A DNA stretch of 15,997 nt from Bacillota bacterium. Its GTDB lineage: Bacteria > Bacillota_A > Clostridia > Peptostreptococcales > Anaerovoracaceae. The position numbers were made by a program, and so were the translations under genes. The notes under the pieces were generated by a model that was not told where the DNA came from, did no database searches, and saw nothing but the letters and a program-made list of their open reading frames with translations. This document shows positions 1 to 6,432 of the stretch, piece after piece (within the stretch, counting starts at the first letter, position 1; every line of letters starts with the position of its first letter). The DNA lies in NCBI GenBank assembly GCA_017457585.1, contig JAFTHD010000231.1, forward strand, positions 1 through 15,997. The letters run 5' to 3'.

Positions 1-1
1 C

Positions 2-934
2 AAGTTCAGAGGCGATAAGTCTATTCTCGATTCAGGGATCGATATTATAGAGGAGAGAACGGGGATTCCGGTGGTCGGGGTGACCCCGTATATAAGAGTG
101 GACATAGAAGATGAGGACAGCCTTTCGGAGCGGATAACCTGTGGGAAAGGCGCAGGCGCCATCGATATTGCCGTCATTGCGCTGCCGAGGATGTCAAACT
201 TTACGGATCTGAACCCCTTCGACATGATAGCAGGCGTCTCCGTCAGATACTGCCGGAGGGCAGCGGATATCGGTGATCCCGACATGGTGGTAATACCAGG
301 CTCAAAGAACACTATAGAAGACGTGCTCTGGATGCGTCAAAACGGCATGGAGGCAGAGATTCTAAAGCTGGCGGAAAAGGGAAGGATGATCTTTGGCATC
401 TGCGGAGGATATCAGATCCTGGGCGAGACCATATCCGATCCATCGGGCGTCGAGAGCGGAGGAAGCGTGCGAGGCATGGGACTTCTGCCGGTAGACACCA
501 TCTTTATGGAGGAGAAGACGAGAACACGGGTCAGCGGCAGGTTCACAGGCGGAGGCTTTGAACATGGCGATATGAAGGTGGATGGCTACGAAATCCATAT
601 GGGGACATCCACCCTCAGGGAAGGCGGCGCACATCTTCTTGAAATATGCGACAGGGTGACGGGAGATGTAAAGCGCGACGGAGCCTTCCTGGGAAACGTG
701 TACGGCACTTACGTCCACGGTATTTTTGACGGCGAGGGTGTAGCTGGCGGAATCGCCGGGTTCCTTGCGGAGAAGAAGGGAATCCGGTTAGAGGAAGCGG
801 ATATGTCCTACGGAGAATACAAGGAGAGCCAGTACGACCTATTGGCAGAGACCCTTAGAAATAATCTGGATATGAAGGCAATCTACAGAATCCTTGAGGA
901 AGGAGCAGAGGTCTCAGATGAGAAGCAGGATTGA
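2..934 (+). CDS. cbiP: Cobyric acid synthase (CbiP/CobQ), 5'-truncated by window edge
   Basis: Glutamine-dependent amidase that converts adenosylcobyrinic acid a,c-diamide to adenosylcobyric acid by amidating side chains b, d, e and g. The reading frame is open from base 2, so only the C-terminal 310 residues are visible. The fragment opens with KFRGDKSIL and GIPVVGVTPYI, typical of the end of the N-terminal synthetase domain in this family. The C-terminal type-1 glutamine amidotransferase domain follows. Its nucleophile Cys lies in FGICGGYQILG (codon 401-403) and a catalytic His in GTYVHGIFD (codon 716-718). Both triad residues that I can locate are intact. The stop overlaps the start of cbiC by 17 bp, which suggests translational coupling. 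The symbol cobQ is used for the same enzyme in aerobic-pathway organisms. Identification is confident; only the N-terminus is missing. Confidence 0.96.
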   Translation, partial: KFRGDKSILDSGIDIIEERTGIPVVGVTPYIRVDIEDEDSLSERITCGKGAGAIDIAVIALPRMSNFTDLNPFDMIAGVSVRYCRRAADIGDPDMVVIPGSKNTIEDVLWMRQNGMEAEILKLAEKGRMIFGICGGYQILGETISDPSGVESGGSVRGMGLLPVDTIFMEEKTRTRVSGRFTGGGFEHGDMKVDGYEIHMGTSTLREGGAHLLEICDRVTGDVKRDGAFLGNVYGTYVHGIFDGEGVAGGIAGFLAEKKGIRLEEADMSYGEYKESQYDLLAETLRNNLDMKAIYRILEEGAEVSDEKQD

Positions 935-1568
935 AGAAGTAAAACCGAAGGAAATCGAAACGCGAAGCTTTGAGATCATCAGCCGCGAACTGAGTGACAG
1001 GACTTTCCCACCGGAGACAGAGATGATCATCAAAAGGTGCATACATACGAGTGCGGACTTCGATTATGCAGACAACCTGTTCTTTTCTGAGGGATCGGTG
1101 GAGAAGGCTGTGGAGGCTATCAAGAGCGGCATATCCATCGTTACGGATACCAACATGGCGAAGGCTGGCATTAACAAGGTGTCCCTGGGGAAGCACGGCG
1201 GCCAGGTTTATTGCTTCATGGCAGATGAAGATGTAGCTGCCGCTGCAAAGGAGTCGGGCAGAACAAGGGCGTCTGAGAGCATGAGGAAGGCGGCAGAAAC
1301 CGGCGAAACGTTCATATACGCCGTCGGCAACGCACCGACAGCTCTCGTGACCCTATACGATCTGATGCAGGAGGGCAAGGTAGACCCTGCGCTCATCATC
1401 GGCGTGCCCGTTGGCTTCGTAAACGTGGTGGCGTCAAAGGAACTGATCATCTCCTCCGGTGCTCCATGCATTGTGGCTAAAGGCAGGAAGGGCGGAAGCA
1501 ACATTGCGGCATGCATTGTAAATGCGCTGCTCTACATGATCGATAACGACAGACATTACTGGAAATAA
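918..1568 (+). CDS. cbiC: Cobalt-precorrin-8 methylmutase (CbiC/CobH)
   Basis: Catalyses the 1,5-sigmatropic methyl shift from C-11 to C-12 that turns (cobalt-)precorrin-8 into (cobalt) hydrogenobyrinic/cobyrinic acid. The protein is 216 aa, the usual family length. His43 in RCIHTSADFD matches the position of the catalytic histidine known in CobH. Other family blocks visible are AVGNAPTALVTLYDL, IGVPVGFVNVVASKE and GRKGGSNIAACIVNAL. I chose ATG 918 because AGAGG (907-911) sits 6 bp upstream; an in-frame TTG at 894 would add 8 residues unlike family N-termini. The start lies inside the end of cbiP, and cobT follows within about 10 bp, so all three appear co-transcribed. Confidence 0.95.
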   Translation: MRSRIEEVKPKEIETRSFEIISRELSDRTFPPETEMIIKRCIHTSADFDYADNLFFSEGSVEKAVEAIKSGISIVTDTNMAKAGINKVSLGKHGGQVYCFMADEDVAAAAKESGRTRASESMRKAAETGETFIYAVGNAPTALVTLYDLMQEGKVDPALIIGVPVGFVNVVASKELIISSGAPCIVAKGRKGGSNIAACIVNALLYMIDNDRHYWK

Positions 1569-1578
1569 GGTGGAACCT

Positions 1579-2805
1579 GTGAACGATAACCGACTTACAA
1601 TCAGCGAACTTATGACAATTTCAGATGAGATAGAACCCCTCTCCGTAAAGCAGATGAAGCTTGCACGAGAGAGGCAGGAGTCCCTTGCAAAACCGCCGAA
1701 AAGCTTAGGTCTTCTCGAGGACATCAGCGTGAGGATGGCAGGCATTACGGGAGAAGTGATGTCAAATCCAGAGAAGGCCTGCGTCATAGTGTACTGCTCG
1801 GATAACGGCGTAGTGGCAGAAGGCGTCGCATCGGCGCCGGCTTCCGTTACGGCGGCACAGACCATGAACTTCACAAGAAGACGTACAGGCGTAGGTGCAC
1901 TGGCGGAGAGTTTTGGGGACGAACTGCTCATTGTCGATATGGGCGTGAAGGAGGAAATCCCGGAGTTCTTCTACGATGACAGCAGAGTTCCCTTTAGAGA
2001 TACGCACAAGATCGTTGACAGGAAGATGAGAAGGGGCACGTGGAACATTGCAAAAGGACCTGCCATGACGGAAGAGGAAGTTCTGCAATGTATCGGGACA
2101 GGAATCGAGATGGCCGATGCCGCAAAGCTTCACGGATACGACTTGATCGGGATCGGCGAAATGGGCATAGGGAATACGACCACGAGTGCGGCCATTATCG
2201 CAGGATTAACGGGAGAAAAAGCCAGCGCTGTCACAGGACGAGGCGGCGGGGTAAACGATGAAGGCTTTCAAAGGAAGGTGGAAATAGCAGACAGCGCCGT
2301 GGCAAGGTGGCGGGCGTCAGAAACTGCAGAGGAGATTGAGACGGGCGCAGCGCTAAGACTTCTGGCAGAGGCTGGCGGATTCGATATATGCGCCATGGCA
2401 GGCGGATTTATCGGGGCAGCGAAGAATAGGCTGCCGGTGGTGATAGACGGATACATATCCGCAGCGGCAGCTCTTGTCGCAGCTAAGATCGCACCGGCAT
2501 CGGCTTCATACATGTTTCCTTCCCACCGATCCGCAGAGCCGGGATATAGTATCGCAATAAAAGCCATAGAGGAAATCAGAAAGGCATACGAGGACAAGGA
2601 AGGGATTCACCATGATGACTTCTACGGCGATGATTTCAGACCCATGCTGGATCTGGGCATGAGGCTGGGTGAGGGCAGCGGATGCCCCATCGCCTTCAGG
2701 ATTATCAGGGCAGCCTGCCACGTGATGAGGAACATGGCTACTTTTGATGAGGCGGAGATTAACGACGACTATCTGGAAGAGGTTAGAAAGGGCGGCTGTT
2801 TCTGA
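1579..2805 (+). CDS. cobT: Nicotinate-nucleotide--dimethylbenzimidazole phosphoribosyltransferase (CobT)
   Basis: Transfers phosphoribose from nicotinate mononucleotide to a lower-ligand base (5,6-dimethylbenzimidazole or a related base), giving the alpha-ribotide used in nucleotide-loop assembly. Conserved blocks are SLAKPPKSLGLLEDISVRMAG near the N-terminus, CSDNGVVAEGVASAPASVTA, the glycine-rich GIGEMGIGNTTTSAAIIAGL, and FPSHRSAEPGYS, in which Glu320 aligns with the catalytic glutamate of the family (Glu317 in Salmonella). LDLGMRLGEGSG closes the fold. GTG 1579 is preferred because AAGGTGG (1567-1573) is well placed; GTG 1570 and ATG 1612 are alternatives. At about 408 aa it is longer than the usual roughly 350 aa: an extra acidic segment (KAYEDKEGIHHDDFYGDD) separates the catalytic-Glu loop from the LGMRLGEG block. 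Confidence 0.95.
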   Translation: MNDNRLTISELMTISDEIEPLSVKQMKLARERQESLAKPPKSLGLLEDISVRMAGITGEVMSNPEKACVIVYCSDNGVVAEGVASAPASVTAAQTMNFTRRRTGVGALAESFGDELLIVDMGVKEEIPEFFYDDSRVPFRDTHKIVDRKMRRGTWNIAKGPAMTEEEVLQCIGTGIEMADAAKLHGYDLIGIGEMGIGNTTTSAAIIAGLTGEKASAVTGRGGGVNDEGFQRKVEIADSAVARWRASETAEEIETGAALRLLAEAGGFDICAMAGGFIGAAKNRLPVVIDGYISAAAALVAAKIAPASASYMFPSHRSAEPGYSIAIKAIEEIRKAYEDKEGIHHDDFYGDDFRPMLDLGMRLGEGSGCPIAFRIIRAACHVMRNMATFDEAEINDDYLEEVRKGGCF

Positions 2806-2807
2806 GG

Positions 2808-3356
2808 ATGAATATTTTTGTTATCGGCGGAGCCAAAAGCGGCAAATCCATGTTCGCCCAGAGGCTTGCAAAGAAAATGGCATATGAAGAAGGACGAAGC
2901 CTCTACTACGTTGCGACCATGATACCCTATGACGATGAAGATAGGGCGAGGATCGTCAGGCACAGAAAAGAGCGGGAAGGATGGGGATTTGAGACCATCG
3001 AATGGGGCAGAGATATCGAAAACCTGGTTTACATGAAGGATTTTGACAGAGACGGTGTTTTTCTCATCGATAGTGTGACAGCGCTCGTAGGAAATGAAAT
3101 TTTTGATGAAAACTGGAATCTCATCGAAGGAGCAGGGGCAAAAGCTGCAGCCGGTCTTCTGAGATTTGCTGAGGGTACCGGCAATACGGTCTTTGTATCC
3201 GATTTCCTCCACGGCGATACCTATGAAGGAAGCGGCAAGTATGATTTCAGCACGGAGGAATACATGAAGAGCCTTGCCTACGCCGGCCGGCAGCTTGCAG
3301 ATGTATGCGATAAGGTGTACAGGCTGAACGCCGGAATACCGGAGGAGTGGAAGTGA
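2808..3356 (+). CDS. cobU: Adenosylcobinamide kinase / adenosylcobinamide-phosphate guanylyltransferase (CobU)
   Basis: Bifunctional enzyme that phosphorylates adenosylcobinamide and then transfers GMP from GTP to give adenosyl-GDP-cobinamide, the activated substrate of CobS. The 182-aa protein is full length. The Walker A motif GGAKSGKS is at residues 7-14. The block RIVRHRKEREGWGFETIE holds His52, which aligns with the histidine guanylylated during catalysis (His46 in Salmonella CobU). FLIDSVTALVGNEIF corresponds to the Walker B region. It starts 2 bp after the cobT stop, with GAGG directly before the ATG and AAAGGGCGG further upstream. A second, shorter CobU-like protein is encoded at 4203-4574 in the same operon. 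Confidence 0.96.
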   Translation: MNIFVIGGAKSGKSMFAQRLAKKMAYEEGRSLYYVATMIPYDDEDRARIVRHRKEREGWGFETIEWGRDIENLVYMKDFDRDGVFLIDSVTALVGNEIFDENWNLIEGAGAKAAAGLLRFAEGTGNTVFVSDFLHGDTYEGSGKYDFSTEEYMKSLAYAGRQLADVCDKVYRLNAGIPEEWK

Positions 3357-3383
3357 GAGTGCAGCAGGCAGGATGTGGAACAT

Positions 3384-4178
3384 ATGAAGTATATTAGAGG
3401 ATTCTTGATGGCATGGGGCATGTTTTGCTGGATACCGTGTCCGTACAAAAAATGGGATGATAAGGCGAGGCTTGCCCAGGTAGCAATGTTTCCGCTTGTA
3501 GGGACGATGATAGGTGCGGTCACCTGCTTTTGCTGGTGGATTATCGCAGACGTACTCTTCCTTTCCCCGATCCTTTCGGGCAGCATCCTTACGGGACTCT
3601 ATTTTCTCTTGACAGGCTTTATTCATCTTGACGGATTCATGGACTGTGCGGATGCAATAATGCCGAGGCATCCCGACCTGGAGCAGAGGCTGAGGATTCT
3701 CAAAGATCCACACAGCGGAGCATTCGCGCTCATAAGTCTTGTGTTGATGATCCTCATATTCGCAGGGGCATTCATATCGGTATGCGAGACAGGCTTTGAC
3801 ATCTATAAGGCTTGCGTGTTTATCGTTATACTTACGAGTTCGCGAACAGCTTCAGCGCTCACCGTGATACTTTCGACACCTATGGGAGGCAGTCAGTATG
3901 CAGGTAACGAGGGCAAAGCATCGGATGTGCTTCCGGCACTTATCATACTCGTATTGGTAGTGGGAACTTGTGAATTCATGGTCAGTGGTTTATCCGTGAT
4001 GACATTCATATTTGAGCCGTTTACCAATTTTGCTGCTCTTGCAGTCCTTATAACGGGGATTCTCGCAGGCAAATACGATATTCAGAAGCTTGGAGGAATG
4101 AACGGTGATATTGCAGGCCATCTGCTGGTGCTGTCGGAGCTTGCAGGGATGTTGGTAATGGCGATAGAATTTGCTTAG
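3384..4178 (+). CDS. cobS: Adenosylcobinamide-GDP ribazoletransferase (cobalamin synthase, CobS)
   Basis: Integral membrane enzyme joining adenosyl-GDP-cobinamide with alpha-ribazole (or its 5'-phosphate) to form cobalamin (phosphate), the last condensation of the pathway. The predicted 264-aa protein is hydrophobic throughout, with several membrane spans. It shows the family's acidic motif FIHLDGFMDCADAIM, then RLRILKDPHSGAFA, and a C-terminal GGMNGDIAGHLLVLSELAGML, matching the conserved end of CobS. ATG 3384 gives an N-terminus typical of the family (MKYIRGFLMAWGMFCWIPCP). A GTG at 3375 in the same frame would add three residues and has a poorer spacing to AGGA (3370-3373). It follows cobU by 27 bp and precedes the short CobU-like gene by 24 bp. 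Confidence 0.95.
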   Translation: MKYIRGFLMAWGMFCWIPCPYKKWDDKARLAQVAMFPLVGTMIGAVTCFCWWIIADVLFLSPILSGSILTGLYFLLTGFIHLDGFMDCADAIMPRHPDLEQRLRILKDPHSGAFALISLVLMILIFAGAFISVCETGFDIYKACVFIVILTSSRTASALTVILSTPMGGSQYAGNEGKASDVLPALIILVLVVGTCEFMVSGLSVMTFIFEPFTNFAALAVLITGILAGKYDIQKLGGMNGDIAGHLLVLSELAGMLVMAIEFA

Positions 4179-4202
4179 CGCTATTTCACAAAGAGGTGTA
4201 CA

Positions 4203-4574
4203 TTGATTTTTATCTTCGGAGGCGCATATCAGGGAAAGCTTGAGTATGCCATGAAAAATTATAGTATAACTGAGGTATGTGACTGCGGTGACGGACGGGA
4301 GCCTGATCTCAGCGCAGATGCCATATGTGGAATTGCTGGCTACGTGATGGAATGCGTCAAAAACGGCAGGGATGCTGCATTGTTTTTTGAGGGCAACAGT
4401 GAAGCTCTTCGCGATAAAATCCTCATAAACACAGACGTTTCTTCAGGAGTAGTGCCGGTAGATCGACAGGAGAGGGAATTTCGCGAAATGAATGGCCGCG
4501 TGAACATCCTTTTGGCTGAAATGGCAGATAAGGTGATCCACGTATTTTGTGGAATCGGAAAAACGATGAAATAG
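4203..4574 (+). CDS. Short CobU-like P-loop protein of the cobalamin operon
   Basis: A 123-aa protein resembling a shrunken CobU. It opens with IFIFGGAYQGKLEYA, aligning with the CobU P-loop, and ends with VDRQEREFREMNGRVNILL, MADKVIHVFCGIGKTMK, similar to the CobU C-terminus. The Walker A Ser/Thr that follows Lys in GxxxxGK(S/T) is replaced by Leu. The region carrying the guanylylated His in CobU is not visible, so the kinase/transferase activity of true CobU is doubtful. Similar short proteins with GGAYQGK are, to my knowledge, found in clostridial cobalamin operons and often labelled as CobU family. The start is TTG 4203 with AGAGGTG (about 4191-4197) well placed upstream; no better ATG exists. 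A role as partner or regulator of cobinamide activation is inference. Confidence 0.8.
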   Translation: MIFIFGGAYQGKLEYAMKNYSITEVCDCGDGREPDLSADAICGIAGYVMECVKNGRDAALFFEGNSEALRDKILINTDVSSGVVPVDRQEREFREMNGRVNILLAEMADKVIHVFCGIGKTMK

Positions 4575-4584
4575 CCGGGAATTG

Positions 4585-4593
4585 TGATATAAT
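4585..4593 (+). promoter_or_regulatory. Extended -10 promoter for the PAP2 gene
   Basis: TGATATAAT is a perfect TATAAT (4588-4593) with the upstream TG of an extended -10 element. No good -35 lies 17 bp upstream (GATGAA at 4565-4570), as is common for extended -10 promoters. Initiation about 7 bp downstream would give a short leader before ATG 4619. It would also exclude the in-frame ATG at 4592 as a start for this transcript. Functional use is inferred from sequence only. Confidence 0.5.
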
Positions 4594-4618
4594 GACTCAG
4601 GAAAGGCAGGATGAAAAA

Positions 4619-5503
4619 ATGACTACTAACCTGAACAGAAAAAACAGCATAATCCCTTCAGTGGTGCTGTTCGTTGTTTTCATAGTATATACGGTGATTG
4701 TTACAGTTGCAGATGTCAGACCAATCGGACCATATGATTCAGGGGTTGGACTGGGGACTTTGAACAAAGCATTTGCAGGGGCTATCGGAACGCATATGTT
4801 CTGGTACCATATAACCAACGTGCTCGGATATCTGGCTCTGATCATGGCAGCTTTCTTTGCGTTCGTCGGAGTACTTCAGCTGGTGACGAGAAAGAGCTTA
4901 AAAAAAGTTGACAGGGATATTATCATTCTCGGATGTTTCTACATAGTCGTGCTCGCATGCTATGTTCTCTTTGACAAGTTTGCGATAAACTACAGGCCTG
5001 TAATGATGGACGGAGGACTTGAAGCCTCATATCCTTCCTCTCATACGATGCTCGCAATCTGCGTTTTCAGCACATCCATTCTGCAGCTCAGGTGGAAGAT
5101 GAAGGACGAGCAGTTGAGCAAAATCGTGCAGTGCGTTCTGGCGGTGTTCATAGTGATAACCGTTGTCGGGAGACTGATATCGGGAGTACACTGGCTGACG
5201 GACATCATAGGAGGCGTTCTCCTTTCGGCGCTTCTTTTATCCCTCTATTGCTGGTTTGTCACAGAGGCCGGCGGCCCGGGATATTCAAAATCTCCGGCAT
5301 CAGGCGACATGGGAAAAAGGAGAACGGGCAGAGGCCACACCGCCTCCGCTGACGGAGCGTACAGAACTCGCGCCGCTTCCGTAAACGGAACGGGCAGAGG
5401 CCACACCACCTCCGCAAATGGAGCAAACAGTACTGCTGGCTTCGGGTCAGAAAATCGCAGGAGATCGAGCAGGGGCAGAAGCCACGGCAGATTAGACAGA
5501 TGA
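4619..5503 (+). CDS. PAP2-family membrane phosphatase with basic repetitive C-terminal tail
   Basis: Membrane phosphatase of the type 2 phosphatidic acid phosphatase superfamily, which hydrolyses lipid or isoprenyl phosphates facing the membrane. From ATG 4619 (AAAGGCAGG 7-8 bp upstream) it is 294 aa with about six hydrophobic spans. The three active-site blocks are present: K120-FAINY-RP (spacing one shorter than the usual K-x6-RP), PSSH (139-142), and R185-x5-H191-x3-D195 in GRLISGVHWLTD. Residues from about 218 onward form a Gly/Arg/Ser/His-rich low-complexity tail with an 11-residue rhythm, GRGHTASADGA then GRGHTTSANGA. Substrate is not known: undecaprenyl pyrophosphate recycling or lipid phosphate turnover are usual roles. 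Its place right after cobS and the CobU-like gene allows a cobalamin-phosphate role, but a separate promoter weakens that link. In-frame TTG 4547 and ATG 4592 are alternative starts. Confidence 0.85.
   Translation: MTTNLNRKNSIIPSVVLFVVFIVYTVIVTVADVRPIGPYDSGVGLGTLNKAFAGAIGTHMFWYHITNVLGYLALIMAAFFAFVGVLQLVTRKSLKKVDRDIIILGCFYIVVLACYVLFDKFAINYRPVMMDGGLEASYPSSHTMLAICVFSTSILQLRWKMKDEQLSKIVQCVLAVFIVITVVGRLISGVHWLTDIIGGVLLSALLLSLYCWFVTEAGGPGYSKSPASGDMGKRRTGRGHTASADGAYRTRAASVNGTGRGHTTSANGANSTAGFGSENRRRSSRGRSHGRLDR
5323..5415 (+). repeat. Near-identical 27-bp direct repeats in the PAP2 tail
   Basis: Bases 5323-5349 and 5389-5415 match at 26 of 27 positions, 66 bp apart (22 codons). The core is ACGGGCAGAGGCCACACC. 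A diverged half-copy lies between them (RTRAASVNGT), giving an 11-codon periodicity. The repeats encode GRGHT(A/T)SA(D/N)GA and look like recent in-frame expansion of the tail. Confidence 0.85.
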
Positions 5504-5556
5504 GCGAATCTGCTTAGCCGTTAGAAACTGTATCTTACATAGAGAAATAAAAACGA

Positions 5557-5673
5557 AAAAGAAGCAAAAAAGAAACACCGAATATAGAATTGCGGCTCTG
5601 AATGTGCAGGTACAGCAGATATCTTATTACCCACATATTCAGAGCCGCAATTCCTTTATGGGATCCGGTGTTT
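5557..5673 (-). terminator. Compound hairpin terminator of the L,D-transpeptidase operon
   Basis: A perfect 17-bp inverted repeat (GAATTGCGGCTCTGAAT at 5587-5603 with its complement at 5637-5653) is nested inside an outer 8-bp stem (AAACACCG 5573-5580 with CGGTGTTT 5666-5673). Read on the minus strand, the outer stem is followed at once by CTTTTTTGCTTCTTTTT, as in a rho-independent terminator. The outer arm overlaps the stop codon of the minus-strand gene. The 33-nt apical loop is unusually long. On the plus strand no U-run follows, so termination of the PAP2 transcript here is less sure. The plus-strand stretch 5504-5556 holds nothing else I recognise. Confidence 0.75.
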
Positions 5674-6424
5674 ACTCATCATAAATTTCGCAGTAAGTGC
5701 CCTTTGGGATGTTCTCGTATATCCACTTGGCATTTTCGATTTCAAGCCGTATGCATCCCTTTGATACCGATTCACCGATGGTAGGATCCTGAATCGTCTC
5801 AGGAGAACTTGCGATTTCATAAGGAACGGAATGGAAGAGGTAAGGCCCCCAGATTTTCGTGGCGTACCATAGCCTTCCGCCCTCTGAGTCAAAGTACTTG
5901 AAATGGTAGTAGTTGGTGTTTACAGTCCCCATCTTGTATGTGTCCCTCGGGGTCTCATGCCCCGGTCTGCCGTCTGAGCAGTCCCAATACTGAAGCCTCG
6001 ACCACTCGCCCTGAGCACCCTCATAGATACCGACCTTGTGAGTCTTGCAGTTTACAAGGATAAGGTATTCCGTATCGCTTGCAAGTTCCTTTGCTTTATC
6101 ATCCATCCTGTCTCTGTCTGTTGCCTGAAGCTTGCCGTCCGAGGCAAATGAGTATTCTTCGCCATCGATCGTCCTGTCACCGGTGGCCATGATGCCGGAA
6201 GCGTCGAAATAAAAGGTGTCACCGCCTATTTCTTTCCAGCCGGTGACGGTCTGACCATTTTCATCGTTATAATAGATGTTGCCTTCCGCTTCATGAAAAC
6301 CGACAACTTTTATGCTGGCCTCTGTGGTTTTGTCTGCATGGTGCAGGAAAATCGTTCCTATGCCGAATGCCAGTACAATTCCGAGCAGAACCGCTGCCAT
6401 TCTGATCTGATTAATTCTTCTCAT
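5672..6424 (-). CDS. L,D-transpeptidase (YkuD) with cell-wall-binding repeats and SKGC active-site variant
   Basis: Predicted peptidoglycan cross-linking or anchoring enzyme, 250 aa. A membrane anchor or signal occupies residues 8-28. Two aromatic/Gly cell-wall-binding-type repeats follow (IYYNDENGQTVTGWKEIGGD, and FYFDASGIMATGDRTIDG with EEYSFASDGKL), then a YkuD domain from about residue 118. His198 in YLFHSV and Cys224 in VSKGCIRLE correspond to the catalytic His and Cys; the family consensus is SHGC, so the second His is Lys222 here. The start at 6424 is chosen because AAGGA lies just upstream and only 8 bp separate it from the stop of the upstream paralogue; an in-frame start at 6484 would overlap that gene. 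It shares one transcript with the gene at 6433-7320. Activity is likely but not certain given the Lys substitution. Confidence 0.88.
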   Translation of the reverse strand: MRRINQIRMAAVLLGIVLAFGIGTIFLHHADKTTEASIKVVGFHEAEGNIYYNDENGQTVTGWKEIGGDTFYFDASGIMATGDRTIDGEEYSFASDGKLQATDRDRMDDKAKELASDTEYLILVNCKTHKVGIYEGAQGEWSRLQYWDCSDGRPGHETPRDTYKMGTVNTNYYHFKYFDSEGGRLWYATKIWGPYLFHSVPYEIASSPETIQDPTIGESVSKGCIRLEIENAKWIYENIPKGTYCEIYDE

Positions 6425-6432
6425 AGTAGTCC

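Noticed and set aside
2769..3713. Long minus-strand frame of 314 codons opposite cobU and cobS
   Set aside because: The plus strand encodes clear CobU and CobS with catalytic motifs; the opposite frame shows no family features or ribosome binding site.
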